DNA of 64,000 bases. It comes from Dysgonomonas sp. ZJ279. GTDB lineage: Bacteria > Bacteroidota > Bacteroidia > Bacteroidales > Dysgonomonadaceae. The DNA is taken from positions 172,483-236,482 of the forward strand of contig NZ_JAAKEL010000005.1 of NCBI RefSeq assembly GCF_011039205.1. The letters are read 5' to 3'. Made by a program: the position numbers and the translations under genes. This document shows, piece by piece, positions 43,365 through 51,621 of the stretch; position 1 is the first letter of the stretch; each line of letters begins with the position of its first letter. Under the pieces are notes generated by a model. It searched no databases. It was given only the letters and a program-made list of their open reading frames with translations, and was not told where the DNA came from.

Positions 43365-43673
43365 TTAATGGATCTCTCCTTTAAATTTCCATTTCTTATC
43401 ACTACCGTCAAAAGCAACAGAGAACATATCGGCAGAAGGTAGTCTTAAATAAGGGAATTGTCCGTTTAGTGCTGCCCTTATTCCTTCAATATTGGCTACA
43501 TAGTAGTTCCAGTCTAAAATTGTGGCATAGTCGGCATTCACTCTTTCCATATTGGATCCTTTGATTGCAATGTTGATGTCTTCGACTGTTTTCTTAATAT
43601 CAGAATTATCCCTTTTGACAGTTAATTCATTGTATTTTTCCATGTAATTCTTAGATAGTTCTTCAAAGTCCAT
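43365..43673 (-). CDS. Conserved hypothetical protein
   Basis: A 102-residue soluble protein with an N-terminal helical part (LSKNYMEKYNELTVKRDNSDIKKTVEDI) and a C-terminal segment (DYATILDWNYYVANIEGIRAALNGQFPYLRLP) that looks like a real folded domain. No signal peptide. It is probably genuine but unrecognised; codon use is unremarkable. Confidence 0.6.
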   Translation of the reverse strand: MDFEELSKNYMEKYNELTVKRDNSDIKKTVEDINIAIKGSNMERVNADYATILDWNYYVANIEGIRAALNGQFPYLRLPSADMFSVAFDGSDKKWKFKGEIH

Positions 43674-43998
43674 ATCTGATCAATTTTAGGGGTTATTTAT
43701 CCATTAAAATTACGAATAAAATTTACCGTAGAAAATATCTTATAGTTTTTTATATAAAACAAAATACGATATGAATGGTTTGTTGGATTTATTCGTGCCC
43801 GAAAATGAAGATACTTTTTGCAAATCTCATTTTCGTTAAACAGGTAGATAAGAAGAGCCGTATAAAGCCTTGCTTCTATCAGAGTTTCTTTTAGGTATAG
43901 TTGGAATGGTTGATTCCGATTACCTGATGCTAATCAGATATTTGTTTTATAAATCGCATTTGCTAGAGTATTGACGCATTACTGACGCAGGTAGACAT
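43674..43998. other. Intergenic region without recognisable features
   Basis: About 325 bases between the hypothetical gene and the tRNA-Ser terminator. It holds only short AT-rich sequence and a pair of TTGACGCA/CTGACGCA words near 43974-43990. No ORF or hairpin of merit. Confidence 0.5.
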
Positions 43999-44034
43999 GA
44001 AAAAACGTTGGAAGCTTTAGCCTTCAACGTTTTA
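43999..44034 (-). terminator. Terminator after tRNA-Ser
   Basis: AACGTTG(GA)AAG and CTTCAACGTT pair around a TTTAGC loop; a T-run follows on the minus strand. It lies 13 bases past the tRNA 3' end. Confidence 0.8.
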
Positions 44035-44046
44035 AACCTATTTCTG

Positions 44047-44133
44047 CGGAGAGGAAGGGATTCGAACCCCCGAAACAGTTACCCGTTTACATGCTTTCCA
44101 AGCATGCGCCATCGACCACTCGGCCACCTCTCC
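44047..44133 (-). tRNA. tRNA-Ser (anticodon GGA)
   Basis: An 87-base tRNA on the minus strand. The acceptor stem GGAGAGG/CCTCTCC, T-arm with GGTTCGAATCC, and an anticodon stem-loop with loop TTGGAAA (anticodon GGA, reading UCC/UCU) all pair; a long variable arm (GTAAACGGGTAACTGTTTC) marks the type II class of Ser tRNA. The 3' CCA is not encoded. Confidence 0.95.
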
Positions 44134-44161
44134 TTATTAAATTGCGACGGCAAATATAAGA

Positions 44162-44938
44162 TTAATTTTCTATTCTGAATAATCGTTTTGCATTTTCGGT
44201 CGTAATATTACCTACTTCTTCAGGACTGATACCATATATTTCGGCTAATTTCTCTATTACCTTGATCGTGTACGACGATTCATTTCTTTTGCCCCTATAA
44301 GGGATAGGGCTAAGGTACGGCGAATCGGTTTCTACGATAATATGCGAAAGGTCTGTTTCTTTCAGTACCGTTGACAAAGAGGAATTCTTGAATGTAACAA
44401 CCCCGTTGATACCCAGCACGAAATTTTGGAGAGCTAATATCTCTTTCAATTCTTCTGTTGTTCCTCCGAAGCTGTGGAATACACCCCTTAGTTTATCACT
44501 TCCCACCTTTTTGATGCTTTCTATACATTCCCATATAGCGTTGCGCGAATGGATGGCGACAGGAAGATTATACTCTATGCTCCAGCGAAGCTGTTCTTCA
44601 AAAGCTTCCTTTTGCTGTTCCTCGTGTTTCTTATCCCAATAAAGGTCTATACCTATTTCGCCAACGGCAATATAAGATCGTTTGCTAAATTGTTCTTTCA
44701 AAATCGCTAGTTCATCTTTCCAGTTGTCGCCGACACTCGTCGGATGCAGTCCCATCATCGGGATGCAGTAATTGGGATAGTTGTCGACTAATAAGTGTAG
44801 TTGGTCTATTGTCGAAGAATCTATATTCGGTAATAATATTTTATCGACTCCTACTTGTTTCGCTCTGGTGATAACATCACCTATATCATGTTTAAATTCA
44901 TCAGCATAAATATGCGAATGAGTATCAATTATCTTCAT
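44162..44938 (-). CDS. tatD: TatD-family metal-dependent hydrolase/DNase
   Basis: A 258-residue TIM-barrel metallohydrolase. Metal motifs: IDTHSHIYADEF, IALGEIGID-type AVGEIGIDLYWD near residue 87, PVAIHSRNA near 124, FHSFGG, and ETDSPYLSP. The TatD family has 3'-5' exonuclease/deoxyribonuclease activity tied to DNA repair or quality control. The ATG at 44938 overlaps the end of the preceding gene (stop at 44925) by 14 bases and has the purine-rich GAGAAAGAGAAA just upstream; a longer frame starting at 44977 does not match the family. It is the last gene of a polyprenyl synthetase operon. Confidence 0.93.
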   Translation of the reverse strand: MKIIDTHSHIYADEFKHDIGDVITRAKQVGVDKILLPNIDSSTIDQLHLLVDNYPNYCIPMMGLHPTSVGDNWKDELAILKEQFSKRSYIAVGEIGIDLYWDKKHEEQQKEAFEEQLRWSIEYNLPVAIHSRNAIWECIESIKKVGSDKLRGVFHSFGGTTEELKEILALQNFVLGINGVVTFKNSSLSTVLKETDLSHIIVETDSPYLSPIPYRGKRNESSYTIKVIEKLAEIYGISPEEVGNITTENAKRLFRIEN

Positions 44939-45623
44939 TTTCTCTTTCTCCTTTTCTGAGGTAATACACCACTCCAAAATCTTTGCATTTTTTCAATCGT
45001 TCCTCATTAGGCAGATAGGCGAAATACGCTTCTATCTGATTCCAAAGTTCATGGAGAACTTTGTCGACATCCTTACGTTGAACGCTCAATGCTTCCAATT
45101 GTCTGCCGGTATTGTTTTGATATGTTTTCTGAGCAATATAAGCATCCTTGAATTGGGAAAAAGCTACATTGACGCGTGCAATAGTTGGGTTGTAGACAGG
45201 GATACCTCCTTGTGCAAGGCGGGCTTGTTCTCCCTTTATAATATTTTCGCCCCATGTGAGTAAAGACTCATTACTTGTAAGATCGGGGATGGTATAATTG
45301 TCAGGATCGAGATGATAAAGAAATTTCATTTCTTTTTTTATCTCATTACGAATCACACAGAAGTTGAATACCTGAATAAAGTGAGATATATAAAGGCGTG
45401 CGTTTTTGATAAGCTTCTGCATCTTTCTGTTTGCAGTAGCTTGCGTATCCAAACTTGCTCTATAATGATTTTGCGATGTCTCAAAAGTACGAAGCATCAC
45501 TTCCAGCTTTTTCACATCCAAGCTTACTACGTCCTGCCCGAAGAGAGAACTATTTTTCTCTATGGCTGTCTTTAATGCTTTTATTCGTGCATTGTCAGTA
45601 TTAGGTAGGCGACGGTAAGGCAT
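44925..45623 (-). CDS. Conserved hypothetical protein in isoprenoid operon
   Basis: A 232-residue soluble protein, all-alpha by appearance, with a distinctive segment TANRKMQKLIKNARLYISHFIQVFNFCVIR near residue 63 and LPNEERLKKCKDFGVVYYLRKGERENEDN at the end. No signal peptide. I recognise the gene order (polyprenyl synthetase, this protein, TatD) as common in Bacteroidales, but no function is assigned. Its end overlaps the TatD start, implying translational coupling. Confidence 0.75.
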   Translation of the reverse strand: MPYRRLPNTDNARIKALKTAIEKNSSLFGQDVVSLDVKKLEVMLRTFETSQNHYRASLDTQATANRKMQKLIKNARLYISHFIQVFNFCVIRNEIKKEMKFLYHLDPDNYTIPDLTSNESLLTWGENIIKGEQARLAQGGIPVYNPTIARVNVAFSQFKDAYIAQKTYQNNTGRQLEALSVQRKDVDKVLHELWNQIEAYFAYLPNEERLKKCKDFGVVYYLRKGERENEDN

Positions 45624-45639
45624 ATATCCTTTACTTTAT

Positions 45640-46620
45640 TTAAGAATTTCTAAACATCAAACTTTCAGCAACATCGTACAGTATCTTTTTTCTACTGTCG
45701 TCTATATTAATCTGCTTTAGGCATACTATAGCCTTTTCGTAATATTCGGTGATGAGTTTTTCCGATTTTTGTTTTAAATTCAGTCTGTCGTATATAGCTG
45801 TTACAGCTTTGATTTTCTCTGCTTCGATAAAATCTTTTTTGTCAAACCAGCCTATCAATTCCCTTTTTGCCGATTCATCAGCCAATGCATTTATAAGCAG
45901 GAATGTTTTTTTATTACATAAAATGTCCCCGCCTATTCTTTTGCCAAAGCTCTCGGCATCTCCATATACATCCAATAGATCGTCTTTCAATTGGAAAGCC
46001 AGACCGATCTTGATTCCAAAGTCGTATAGATGATCGGCATCAGCATCGTCTGCTCCACAGATTATAGCTCCTTCTTTCAACGCGCAGCCTAATAGAACCG
46101 CCGTTTTCAATCTGATCATCTCTATATATTCGGGAATAGTTACATCCATTCGTTTCTCGAATTCCATGTCTAACTGTTGCCCGCAACATATCTCAGTAGC
46201 AGTCACAGAAAACAAATCGAGTATCGGTAGCAGGTATTTTGGATTTACTTTAGCTATCTCTTTATAAGCCTCTATCAACATTGCATCACCCGACAAAACA
46301 GCCGTATTGTCATCCCATTTAATGTGAACAGTGGGTTTTCCTCTGCGTACATCTGCTCTGTCCATCAAATCGTCGTGCAAAAGAGTGAAATTGTGAAATA
46401 CTTCTATACCTAAAGCAATAGGGATAGCCGGAGTTACATCCTCCTGATATAAGTTGCACGCCATGAGCGACAATGCAGGGCGAACACGTTTTCCTCCGAG
46501 CGATAAAATGTATGAAATAGGATCGAATAACGTTTTTGGTGTATAATGATTATACGATATTTTTTCTATTTCGAGATTAACAATGTCGAGTATTTCATCA
46601 AAGCTATACAGAGGTTTCAT
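45640..46620 (-). CDS. Polyprenyl synthetase (trans-isoprenyl diphosphate synthase)
   Basis: A 326-residue prenyltransferase that condenses isopentenyl diphosphate with allylic diphosphates to make geranyl/farnesyl or longer polyprenyl diphosphates for quinones and undecaprenyl carriers. It shows the first Asp-rich motif LLHDDLMDRADVRRGKPT and the second LKDDLLDVYGDAESFGKRIGGD, plus GGKRVRPALSL at the start. The residues before the first DD (NFTLLH) cannot fix chain length. It is the first gene of an operon with the conserved hypothetical and TatD genes, and has a canonical promoter. Confidence 0.93.
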   Translation of the reverse strand: MKPLYSFDEILDIVNLEIEKISYNHYTPKTLFDPISYILSLGGKRVRPALSLMACNLYQEDVTPAIPIALGIEVFHNFTLLHDDLMDRADVRRGKPTVHIKWDDNTAVLSGDAMLIEAYKEIAKVNPKYLLPILDLFSVTATEICCGQQLDMEFEKRMDVTIPEYIEMIRLKTAVLLGCALKEGAIICGADDADADHLYDFGIKIGLAFQLKDDLLDVYGDAESFGKRIGGDILCNKKTFLLINALADESAKRELIGWFDKKDFIEAEKIKAVTAIYDRLNLKQKSEKLITEYYEKAIVCLKQINIDDSRKKILYDVAESLMFRNS

Positions 46621-46703
46621 TATTGGTCTTCAATTATTAAAGGATTATAAATCTAGGAAAATGCTAGATACATACAATCATATTAGAATGATTAGTATCT
46701 TAG

Positions 46704-46734
46704 CAAAGATAGTTTTTTGGTTATAAAAATCAAA
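46704..46734 (-). promoter_or_regulatory. Canonical promoter of the polyprenyl synthetase operon
   Basis: On the minus strand TTTG (46731-46734), exactly 19 bases, then TATCTTTG (46704-46711). It predicts transcription from about 46697, 77 bases before the ATG. Confidence 0.8.
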
Positions 46735-46807
46735 ATATAAGGGATGGAATAGCAAAATCTTATTATTTTTACATAGTTTTATCAAAAATGATAATTAATT
46801 TAATATA

Positions 46808-47806
46808 ATGAAAAACAGATTCTTACTTGTTGTAGCCGCTTTGGTTGCAATGCAGGCGTATAGCCAACAAACAAAACAGTCCAGTACACAACCCGAAAAA
46901 ACGTCAGGTAACCCGATTGCCGAAGGATGGTATGCCGATCCCGAGGGAATAATCTTTGGTGATAAATATTGGGTATATCCGACTTACTCGGCTCCTTACG
47001 ACCAACAAGTCTTTATGGATGCCTTTTCGTCTCCCGACCTTGTTAACTGGACAAAACATGAGCGTATAATCGATACTGCTGCCGTTAAATGGGTTAAGAG
47101 AGCTCTATGGGCGCCTGCTATTGTAGAAAAAGATAAACGTTACTACCTCTTTTTTGGAGGTAATGATATTCAAAGCGATAATGAGTACGGTGGAATAGGT
47201 GTTGCCGTTTCAGATAAACCCGAAGGGCCGTTCAAAGATCACATAGGTAAACCTCTTATCGATAAGTTCTATAATGGAGCACAACCAATCGACCAATTTG
47301 TGTTTAAAGATGTAGATGGAAGTTATTATATTTATTATGGTGGATGGAGACATTGCAATGTTGCAAAACTGAATGATGATTTTACTGCTATAGTACCTAT
47401 GGCTGACGGAACAATGTTTAAAGAAGTAACACCCGACAAGTTCGTAGAAGGAGCATTTATGTTTATGCGCGGTGGAAAATATTACTTTATGTGGTCGGAA
47501 GGTGGATGGACAGGTCCTGATTACTCGGTAGGATATGCTATTGCCGATAGCCCTATGGGGCCATTCAAACGTATAGATAAGATTCTGCAACAAGACCCCA
47601 AAATAGCTACAGGCGCAGGTCATCACTCAATTATTCATGAGCCTAAATCAGACAAATGGTATATTGTTTATCACCGTCGTCCATTGACCGAAACCGACGG
47701 AAATCATAGAGTAACATGTATCGACGAAATATTTTTCGACGATAATGGTCTGATAAAACCTGTTGTGATAACAAATGAAGGAGTAAAAGCGAATCCATTA
47801 AAATAA
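46808..47806 (+). CDS. GH43 family glycoside hydrolase, exported, single domain
   Basis: A 332-residue exported GH43 propeller without the extra C-terminal domain; signal peptide through about MQAYSQ. Catalytic residues in context: Asp of GWYADPEGIIFGDKYWVYPT, the second Asp of PIDQFVFKDVDGSYYIYYGG, and the Glu of KFVEGAFMFMRGGKYYFMW. It differs in all motifs from the two-domain GH43 at 22982. Close relatives are arabinofuranosidases, xylosidases or galactan enzymes; linkage not shown. It is followed after 20 bases by a mutarotase gene, so released aldoses may be epimerised outside the cell. Confidence 0.9.
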   Translation: MKNRFLLVVAALVAMQAYSQQTKQSSTQPEKTSGNPIAEGWYADPEGIIFGDKYWVYPTYSAPYDQQVFMDAFSSPDLVNWTKHERIIDTAAVKWVKRALWAPAIVEKDKRYYLFFGGNDIQSDNEYGGIGVAVSDKPEGPFKDHIGKPLIDKFYNGAQPIDQFVFKDVDGSYYIYYGGWRHCNVAKLNDDFTAIVPMADGTMFKEVTPDKFVEGAFMFMRGGKYYFMWSEGGWTGPDYSVGYAIADSPMGPFKRIDKILQQDPKIATGAGHHSIIHEPKSDKWYIVYHRRPLTETDGNHRVTCIDEIFFDDNGLIKPVVITNEGVKANPLK

Positions 47807-47826
47807 ATAAATTTAGTATTAGTATT

Positions 47827-48969
47827 ATGAAGAAGACATTTTTAGGCATGATAGCAGTAGCTTTGTTAGCTGTTAGCTGTACAGAGCCGGCAAAAGTAGG
47901 AAAGCTTACCGATTCGGGGCTTGATAAAACGAAATTTGAGACAGAGGTTAAGGGTAAAAAAACCGACCTTTATGTATTGAGAAATGCAGGCGGCATGGAA
48001 GTCTGTATCACCAATTTTGGTGGTCGTATAGTATCTATTATGGTTCCAGACAAGGATGGTAATATGAAAGATGTTGCTCTAGGTTTCGATTCTATTCAGG
48101 ATTACATTAACGTGCCATCAGACTTTGGTGCACTTATCGGTCGCTATGCGAACAGAATAGCAAATGGTAAATTCGAATTGGATGGTGTAGAGTATAATTT
48201 ACCTAAAAACAATGGTAATCATACATTGCATGGTGGCCCTAACGGATTTCAATATGCAATATTCGATGCAAACTTACTGAATGACAAGGTTCTTGAACTT
48301 ACTTACACATCGGTAGATGGAGAAGAAGGTTTTCCGGGTAACCTAACATGTAAAGTGATTTATTCGTTGACAGACGAGAATGCTATTGATATTACATACG
48401 AAGCAACAACAGATAAAGCGACTGTAATCAACATGACAAATCACTCATATTTCAATCTGGATGGTGATGCAAACGTGAAGAATTCAGAATGGTTGGTATC
48501 TATCAATGCTGATAAATACACTCCGATCGATTCTACATTTGCTACTACTGGCGAAATATTAATAGTAGAAGGAACAGATATGGATCTTCGCACACCTGTT
48601 GTTATCGGTAGTAGAATAGATAATGTTGCATTCGAGCAATTGAAAAACGGACGTGGTTTCGACCATAATTGGGTGCTGAATACAAACAACGATATATCGC
48701 AAGTAGCAGCTACATTAGAATCACCTAAAACAGGTATTGTACTTAGTGTTTATACTACAGAGCCGGGTATTCAACTATATACAGGAAACTTTCTTGATGG
48801 AACAGTAACCGGTAAAAAAGGCATTATTTATCAACAAAGAACAGCAGTTTGCCTCGAAACTCAAAAATATCCGGATACTCCTAACAAGAAAGACTGGCCT
48901 ACGGCTACGCTTCGTCCGGGAGAAAAATATACAAGCCATACTATCTTCAAGTTTTCTGTGAAGAAATAA
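47827..48969 (+). CDS. galM: Aldose 1-epimerase (mutarotase) lipoprotein
   Basis: A 380-residue GalM-type mutarotase with lipobox LLAVSC (Cys18), so it is anchored in the periplasm or the outer membrane rather than cytoplasmic. Motifs: GVEYNLPKNNGNHTLHGGP with the substrate His, MTNHSYFNLDG with the catalytic His near residue 205, RGFDHNWVL, and CLETQKYPDTPN containing the catalytic Glu. It interconverts alpha and beta sugars such as galactose, arabinose or glucose. Cotranscribed with the GH43 gene, 20 bases upstream. Confidence 0.92.
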   Translation: MKKTFLGMIAVALLAVSCTEPAKVGKLTDSGLDKTKFETEVKGKKTDLYVLRNAGGMEVCITNFGGRIVSIMVPDKDGNMKDVALGFDSIQDYINVPSDFGALIGRYANRIANGKFELDGVEYNLPKNNGNHTLHGGPNGFQYAIFDANLLNDKVLELTYTSVDGEEGFPGNLTCKVIYSLTDENAIDITYEATTDKATVINMTNHSYFNLDGDANVKNSEWLVSINADKYTPIDSTFATTGEILIVEGTDMDLRTPVVIGSRIDNVAFEQLKNGRGFDHNWVLNTNNDISQVAATLESPKTGIVLSVYTTEPGIQLYTGNFLDGTVTGKKGIIYQQRTAVCLETQKYPDTPNKKDWPTATLRPGEKYTSHTIFKFSVKK

Positions 48970-49001
48970 TATGAAATAGTATATCTCAAGAGTTAATAGA
49001 A

Positions 49002-49034
49002 AAGACTTGGTAACCTAATTACCAAGTCTTTTTT
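49002..49034 (+). terminator. Terminator after galM
   Basis: AAGACTTGGTAA and TTACCAAGTCTT form a 12-bp stem (49002-49030) with a CCTAA loop and are followed by a run of T. It ends the GH43-GalM operon. Confidence 0.85.
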
Positions 49035-49067
49035 CTTTTATCTCCCCGATTTCTGCTATCAAAAGTT

Positions 49068-49075
49068 TATCTTTG
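49068..49075 (+). promoter_or_regulatory. -7 box of the TauE operon
   Basis: TATCTTTG is a perfect TAnnTTTG box 33 bases before the ATG at 49109. No good -33 was found. Confidence 0.55.
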
Positions 49076-49108
49076 CATACATTAATTATTAGAAGAAAAA
49101 ATTAAAAG

Positions 49109-49957
49109 ATGGAGTTAGGTTTAATAGAATTCTCTCTTATTTTGTTTCTGGGGGCTTGTCTTGCAGGTTTTCTGGGGTCGCTCACCGGATTGGGAGGTGG
49201 AGTAGTTGTAATACCACTGCTGACACTGGGTTTTGGTGTAGATATGCGCTATGCAATTGGTGCAGCTCTGGTAACATCCATCGCCAGCTCGTCGGGGGCG
49301 GCAGCGGCTTACATAAAGGAGGGGATAACCAATGTGCGCATTGGTATGTTTTTAGAAATAGCTACTACTACGGGCGCTGTTGGTGGTGCAATTGTAGCTA
49401 TGTATCTCGATAAGATGTATATCGCTATAATATTTGGCTGTGTGCTTATCTTTTCGGCAATAAGATCCATTAGTAAAAAGGATGACAATATAGATTATGC
49501 TGCACCTGGAGATAAACTAGGTGCGACGTTAAAATTGAATGGTTCGTATCCGACACGCGATGGGCAGGTTGTAAAATATAATGTTCACAATGTTGTTGGA
49601 GGCTATCTCTTGATGAGCCTTGCGGGCGTACTTTCAGGTTTGTTGGGCATCGGATCAGGAGCATTGAAGGTATTAGCAATGGATAGTACGATGAAAATAC
49701 CGTTTAAAGTATCTACTACTACCAGTAATTTCATGGTCGGTGTAACAGCTGCTGCGAGTGCCGTAATATACTTGCAACGTGGATATATCGATCCCGGATT
49801 GGCTATGCCTATTGTGGTAGGTGTTCTTTTGGGAGCATTTTTCGGCTCGAAGATATTACCAAAGACGAATGTGAAAAAATTACGATTACTTTTTAGTGTC
49901 GTTATCTTCTTCCTTGCCCTTTCGATGATGTATAATGGTATAACCGGAAAACTGTAA
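49109..49957 (+). CDS. TauE/SafE-family sulfite/organosulfonate exporter-type permease
   Basis: A 282-residue membrane protein with about eight predicted helices. Family features: LAGFLGSLTGLGGGVVVIPLLTLGFG at the start, YAIGAALVTSIASSSGAAAAYIK, and a repeat in the second half (GLLGIGSGALKVLAMDSTMKIPFKVSTTTSNFMVG), typical of the internal duplication of TauE/SafE transporters. They export sulfite, sulfoacetate or related anions. It is followed by a DUF1634 gene after 6 bases, a partner in many genomes. Confidence 0.9.
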   Translation: MELGLIEFSLILFLGACLAGFLGSLTGLGGGVVVIPLLTLGFGVDMRYAIGAALVTSIASSSGAAAAYIKEGITNVRIGMFLEIATTTGAVGGAIVAMYLDKMYIAIIFGCVLIFSAIRSISKKDDNIDYAAPGDKLGATLKLNGSYPTRDGQVVKYNVHNVVGGYLLMSLAGVLSGLLGIGSGALKVLAMDSTMKIPFKVSTTTSNFMVGVTAAASAVIYLQRGYIDPGLAMPIVVGVLLGAFFGSKILPKTNVKKLRLLFSVVIFFLALSMMYNGITGKL

Positions 49958-49963
49958 GATATT

Positions 49964-50377
49964 ATGAAACATTTATTTACAAAAGAATTCTGGGCCGAAC
50001 GTGATGTGGAGCTTTTCATTGGCAAACTACTTCGCTATGGTGTTATGCTATCTTGTGGTATAACATTAGTTGGGGGTATTATCTACTTCTTTCAACGAAA
50101 TGGTGTACGTCCCGATTATTCGCCGATCCCCGATGATCAGACGTTTCCCGGTGTAGATCATTACTTGAGAGAACTATCTACCATTATACCGCGCGTGATG
50201 GCTTTCGATGGTGCTGCCATTATTCAGTTGGGCGTGTGTGTGCTTATAGCTACTCCTATTCTGCGTGTAGCATTCTCTGTTATAGCTTTCCTTATGGAAA
50301 AAGATTATATGTATGTGGTGATAACACTGATAGTCTTGTCTATCATTATAGCTAATATGGTTTTAGGATTACACTGA
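49964..50377 (+). CDS. DUF1634 membrane protein, TauE partner
   Basis: A 137-residue protein with three hydrophobic spans (about 24-44, 80-105, 110-135), matching DUF1634. It begins 6 bases after the stop of the TauE gene; the two families are often neighbours or fused, so it is likely an accessory subunit of the transporter. The function of DUF1634 is unknown. The ATG is the first in frame after the previous stop. Confidence 0.85.
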   Translation: MKHLFTKEFWAERDVELFIGKLLRYGVMLSCGITLVGGIIYFFQRNGVRPDYSPIPDDQTFPGVDHYLRELSTIIPRVMAFDGAAIIQLGVCVLIATPILRVAFSVIAFLMEKDYMYVVITLIVLSIIIANMVLGLH

Positions 50378-50389
50378 TTTTTACTGATT

Positions 50390-51391
50390 ATGAAAAACAT
50401 TACATTTATCATTGCTTTTTTATTTGTTTCGAGTCTGGCTATTGCACAAAAGCCGGTTGAAAAAGGTTTGGCAACAATCAATCGTCAAAGTGCTGAAGCT
50501 TACATCGGCTTTTTAGCTAGCGACGCTTTGCGCGGGCGTGAAGCGGGTAAGTCGGGTGGTAAAGTCGCTGCCGAATATATAAAAGCTACGTTAATGGATA
50601 TGGGTATCAAACCATTCGAAGGGGAGTATTTTCAACCATTCGATGCCTACGCTCGCGAAAGACAGATACGTGGGCGATTTCAGGTAAATCCCGATTCCAT
50701 TGCTGTCTATAAAAAACAATCGGCTTATCGTAAATTGTCGATGCAGAATGTACTTGGGTATATAGAAGGAAAAAATAAGAATGAATTTGTAATTGTTGGT
50801 GCGCATTTCGATCACATAGGTACCGATCGCACATTGGTAGTCGATAAAATATACAATGGGGCAGACGATAATGCTTCGGGAGTATCTGCTGTATTACAGA
50901 TAGCTAAAGCTTTTCTGGCATCGGGAGTACAACCTGAGCGCTCGATTATTTTTGCTTTTTGGGATGGTGAGGAAATAGGTTCGTTAGGCTCGCAGTATTT
51001 TTTACTTGCCAGACCAGATATTTCAGGAATTAAGGGGTATCTAAATTTCGATATGATAGGTAGAAATCAAGATGAATCTAAACCGAATCATGTCGTTTAC
51101 TTTTATACTGAGGCACATCCGGTATTCGGAGATTGGTTAAAAAACGATATAGCAAAATATAAATTGACTTTAGAACCCGATTATCGTCCATGGGATAAGC
51201 CAGTGGGAGGTAGCGACAACAGTTCGTTTGCAAAGAAAGATATTCCTATTATCTGGTATCATACAGACGGTCACCCCGATTATCATCAACCGACTGATCA
51301 TGCAGATAAATTGAATTGGGACAAAGTCGTAAATATAACCAAAGCATCATATCTCAATATGTGGAATATGGCTAATGAAAAAAGCTTCTGA
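50390..51391 (+). CDS. M28-family zinc aminopeptidase, exported
   Basis: A 333-residue exported peptidase with a signal peptide ending about SLAIAQ. The M28 zinc motifs are intact: VGAHFDHIG (His), YNGADDNASGVSAVLQ (bridging Asp), FWDGEEIGSLGSQYF (catalytic Glu-Glu), LNFDMIGRN (Asp), and YHTDGHPDYHQPTDH (His). It trims N-terminal residues from peptides in the periplasm or outside. It follows the DUF1634 gene by 12 bases and may be cotranscribed, but functional linkage is not obvious. Confidence 0.92.
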   Translation: MKNITFIIAFLFVSSLAIAQKPVEKGLATINRQSAEAYIGFLASDALRGREAGKSGGKVAAEYIKATLMDMGIKPFEGEYFQPFDAYARERQIRGRFQVNPDSIAVYKKQSAYRKLSMQNVLGYIEGKNKNEFVIVGAHFDHIGTDRTLVVDKIYNGADDNASGVSAVLQIAKAFLASGVQPERSIIFAFWDGEEIGSLGSQYFLLARPDISGIKGYLNFDMIGRNQDESKPNHVVYFYTEAHPVFGDWLKNDIAKYKLTLEPDYRPWDKPVGGSDNSSFAKKDIPIIWYHTDGHPDYHQPTDHADKLNWDKVVNITKASYLNMWNMANEKSF

Positions 51392-51482
51392 ATAAAATAG
51401 AATAATAATAACAGTCGTGCTAAAAGTGCGGCTGTTTTATTTTAATATGAGTTTAAGATAAAGGACAAACAATATAATCTTT

Positions 51483-51562
51483 TGTCATCCCGAAACGTAG
51501 TGAGGGATCTTGATTACAATCTGTTATCGTATACAGATCCCTCCTTTCGGTTCGGGATGACA
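51483..51562. repeat. Palindromic extragenic repeat element
   Basis: An 80-bp palindrome beginning TGTCATCCCGAAACG and ending TTCGGGATGACA, with GATCCCTC/GAGGGATC inner arms. It is related to but distinct from the pair at 41366 and 42892. It lies in the 230-bp gap between convergent genes, in the usual setting for such elements. Confidence 0.75.
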
Positions 51563-51621
51563 GAGTGAAATAGATAGGTAGATATATAAAAAGTAAAGTG
51601 ACACTTATGTCTATTTTTAAA

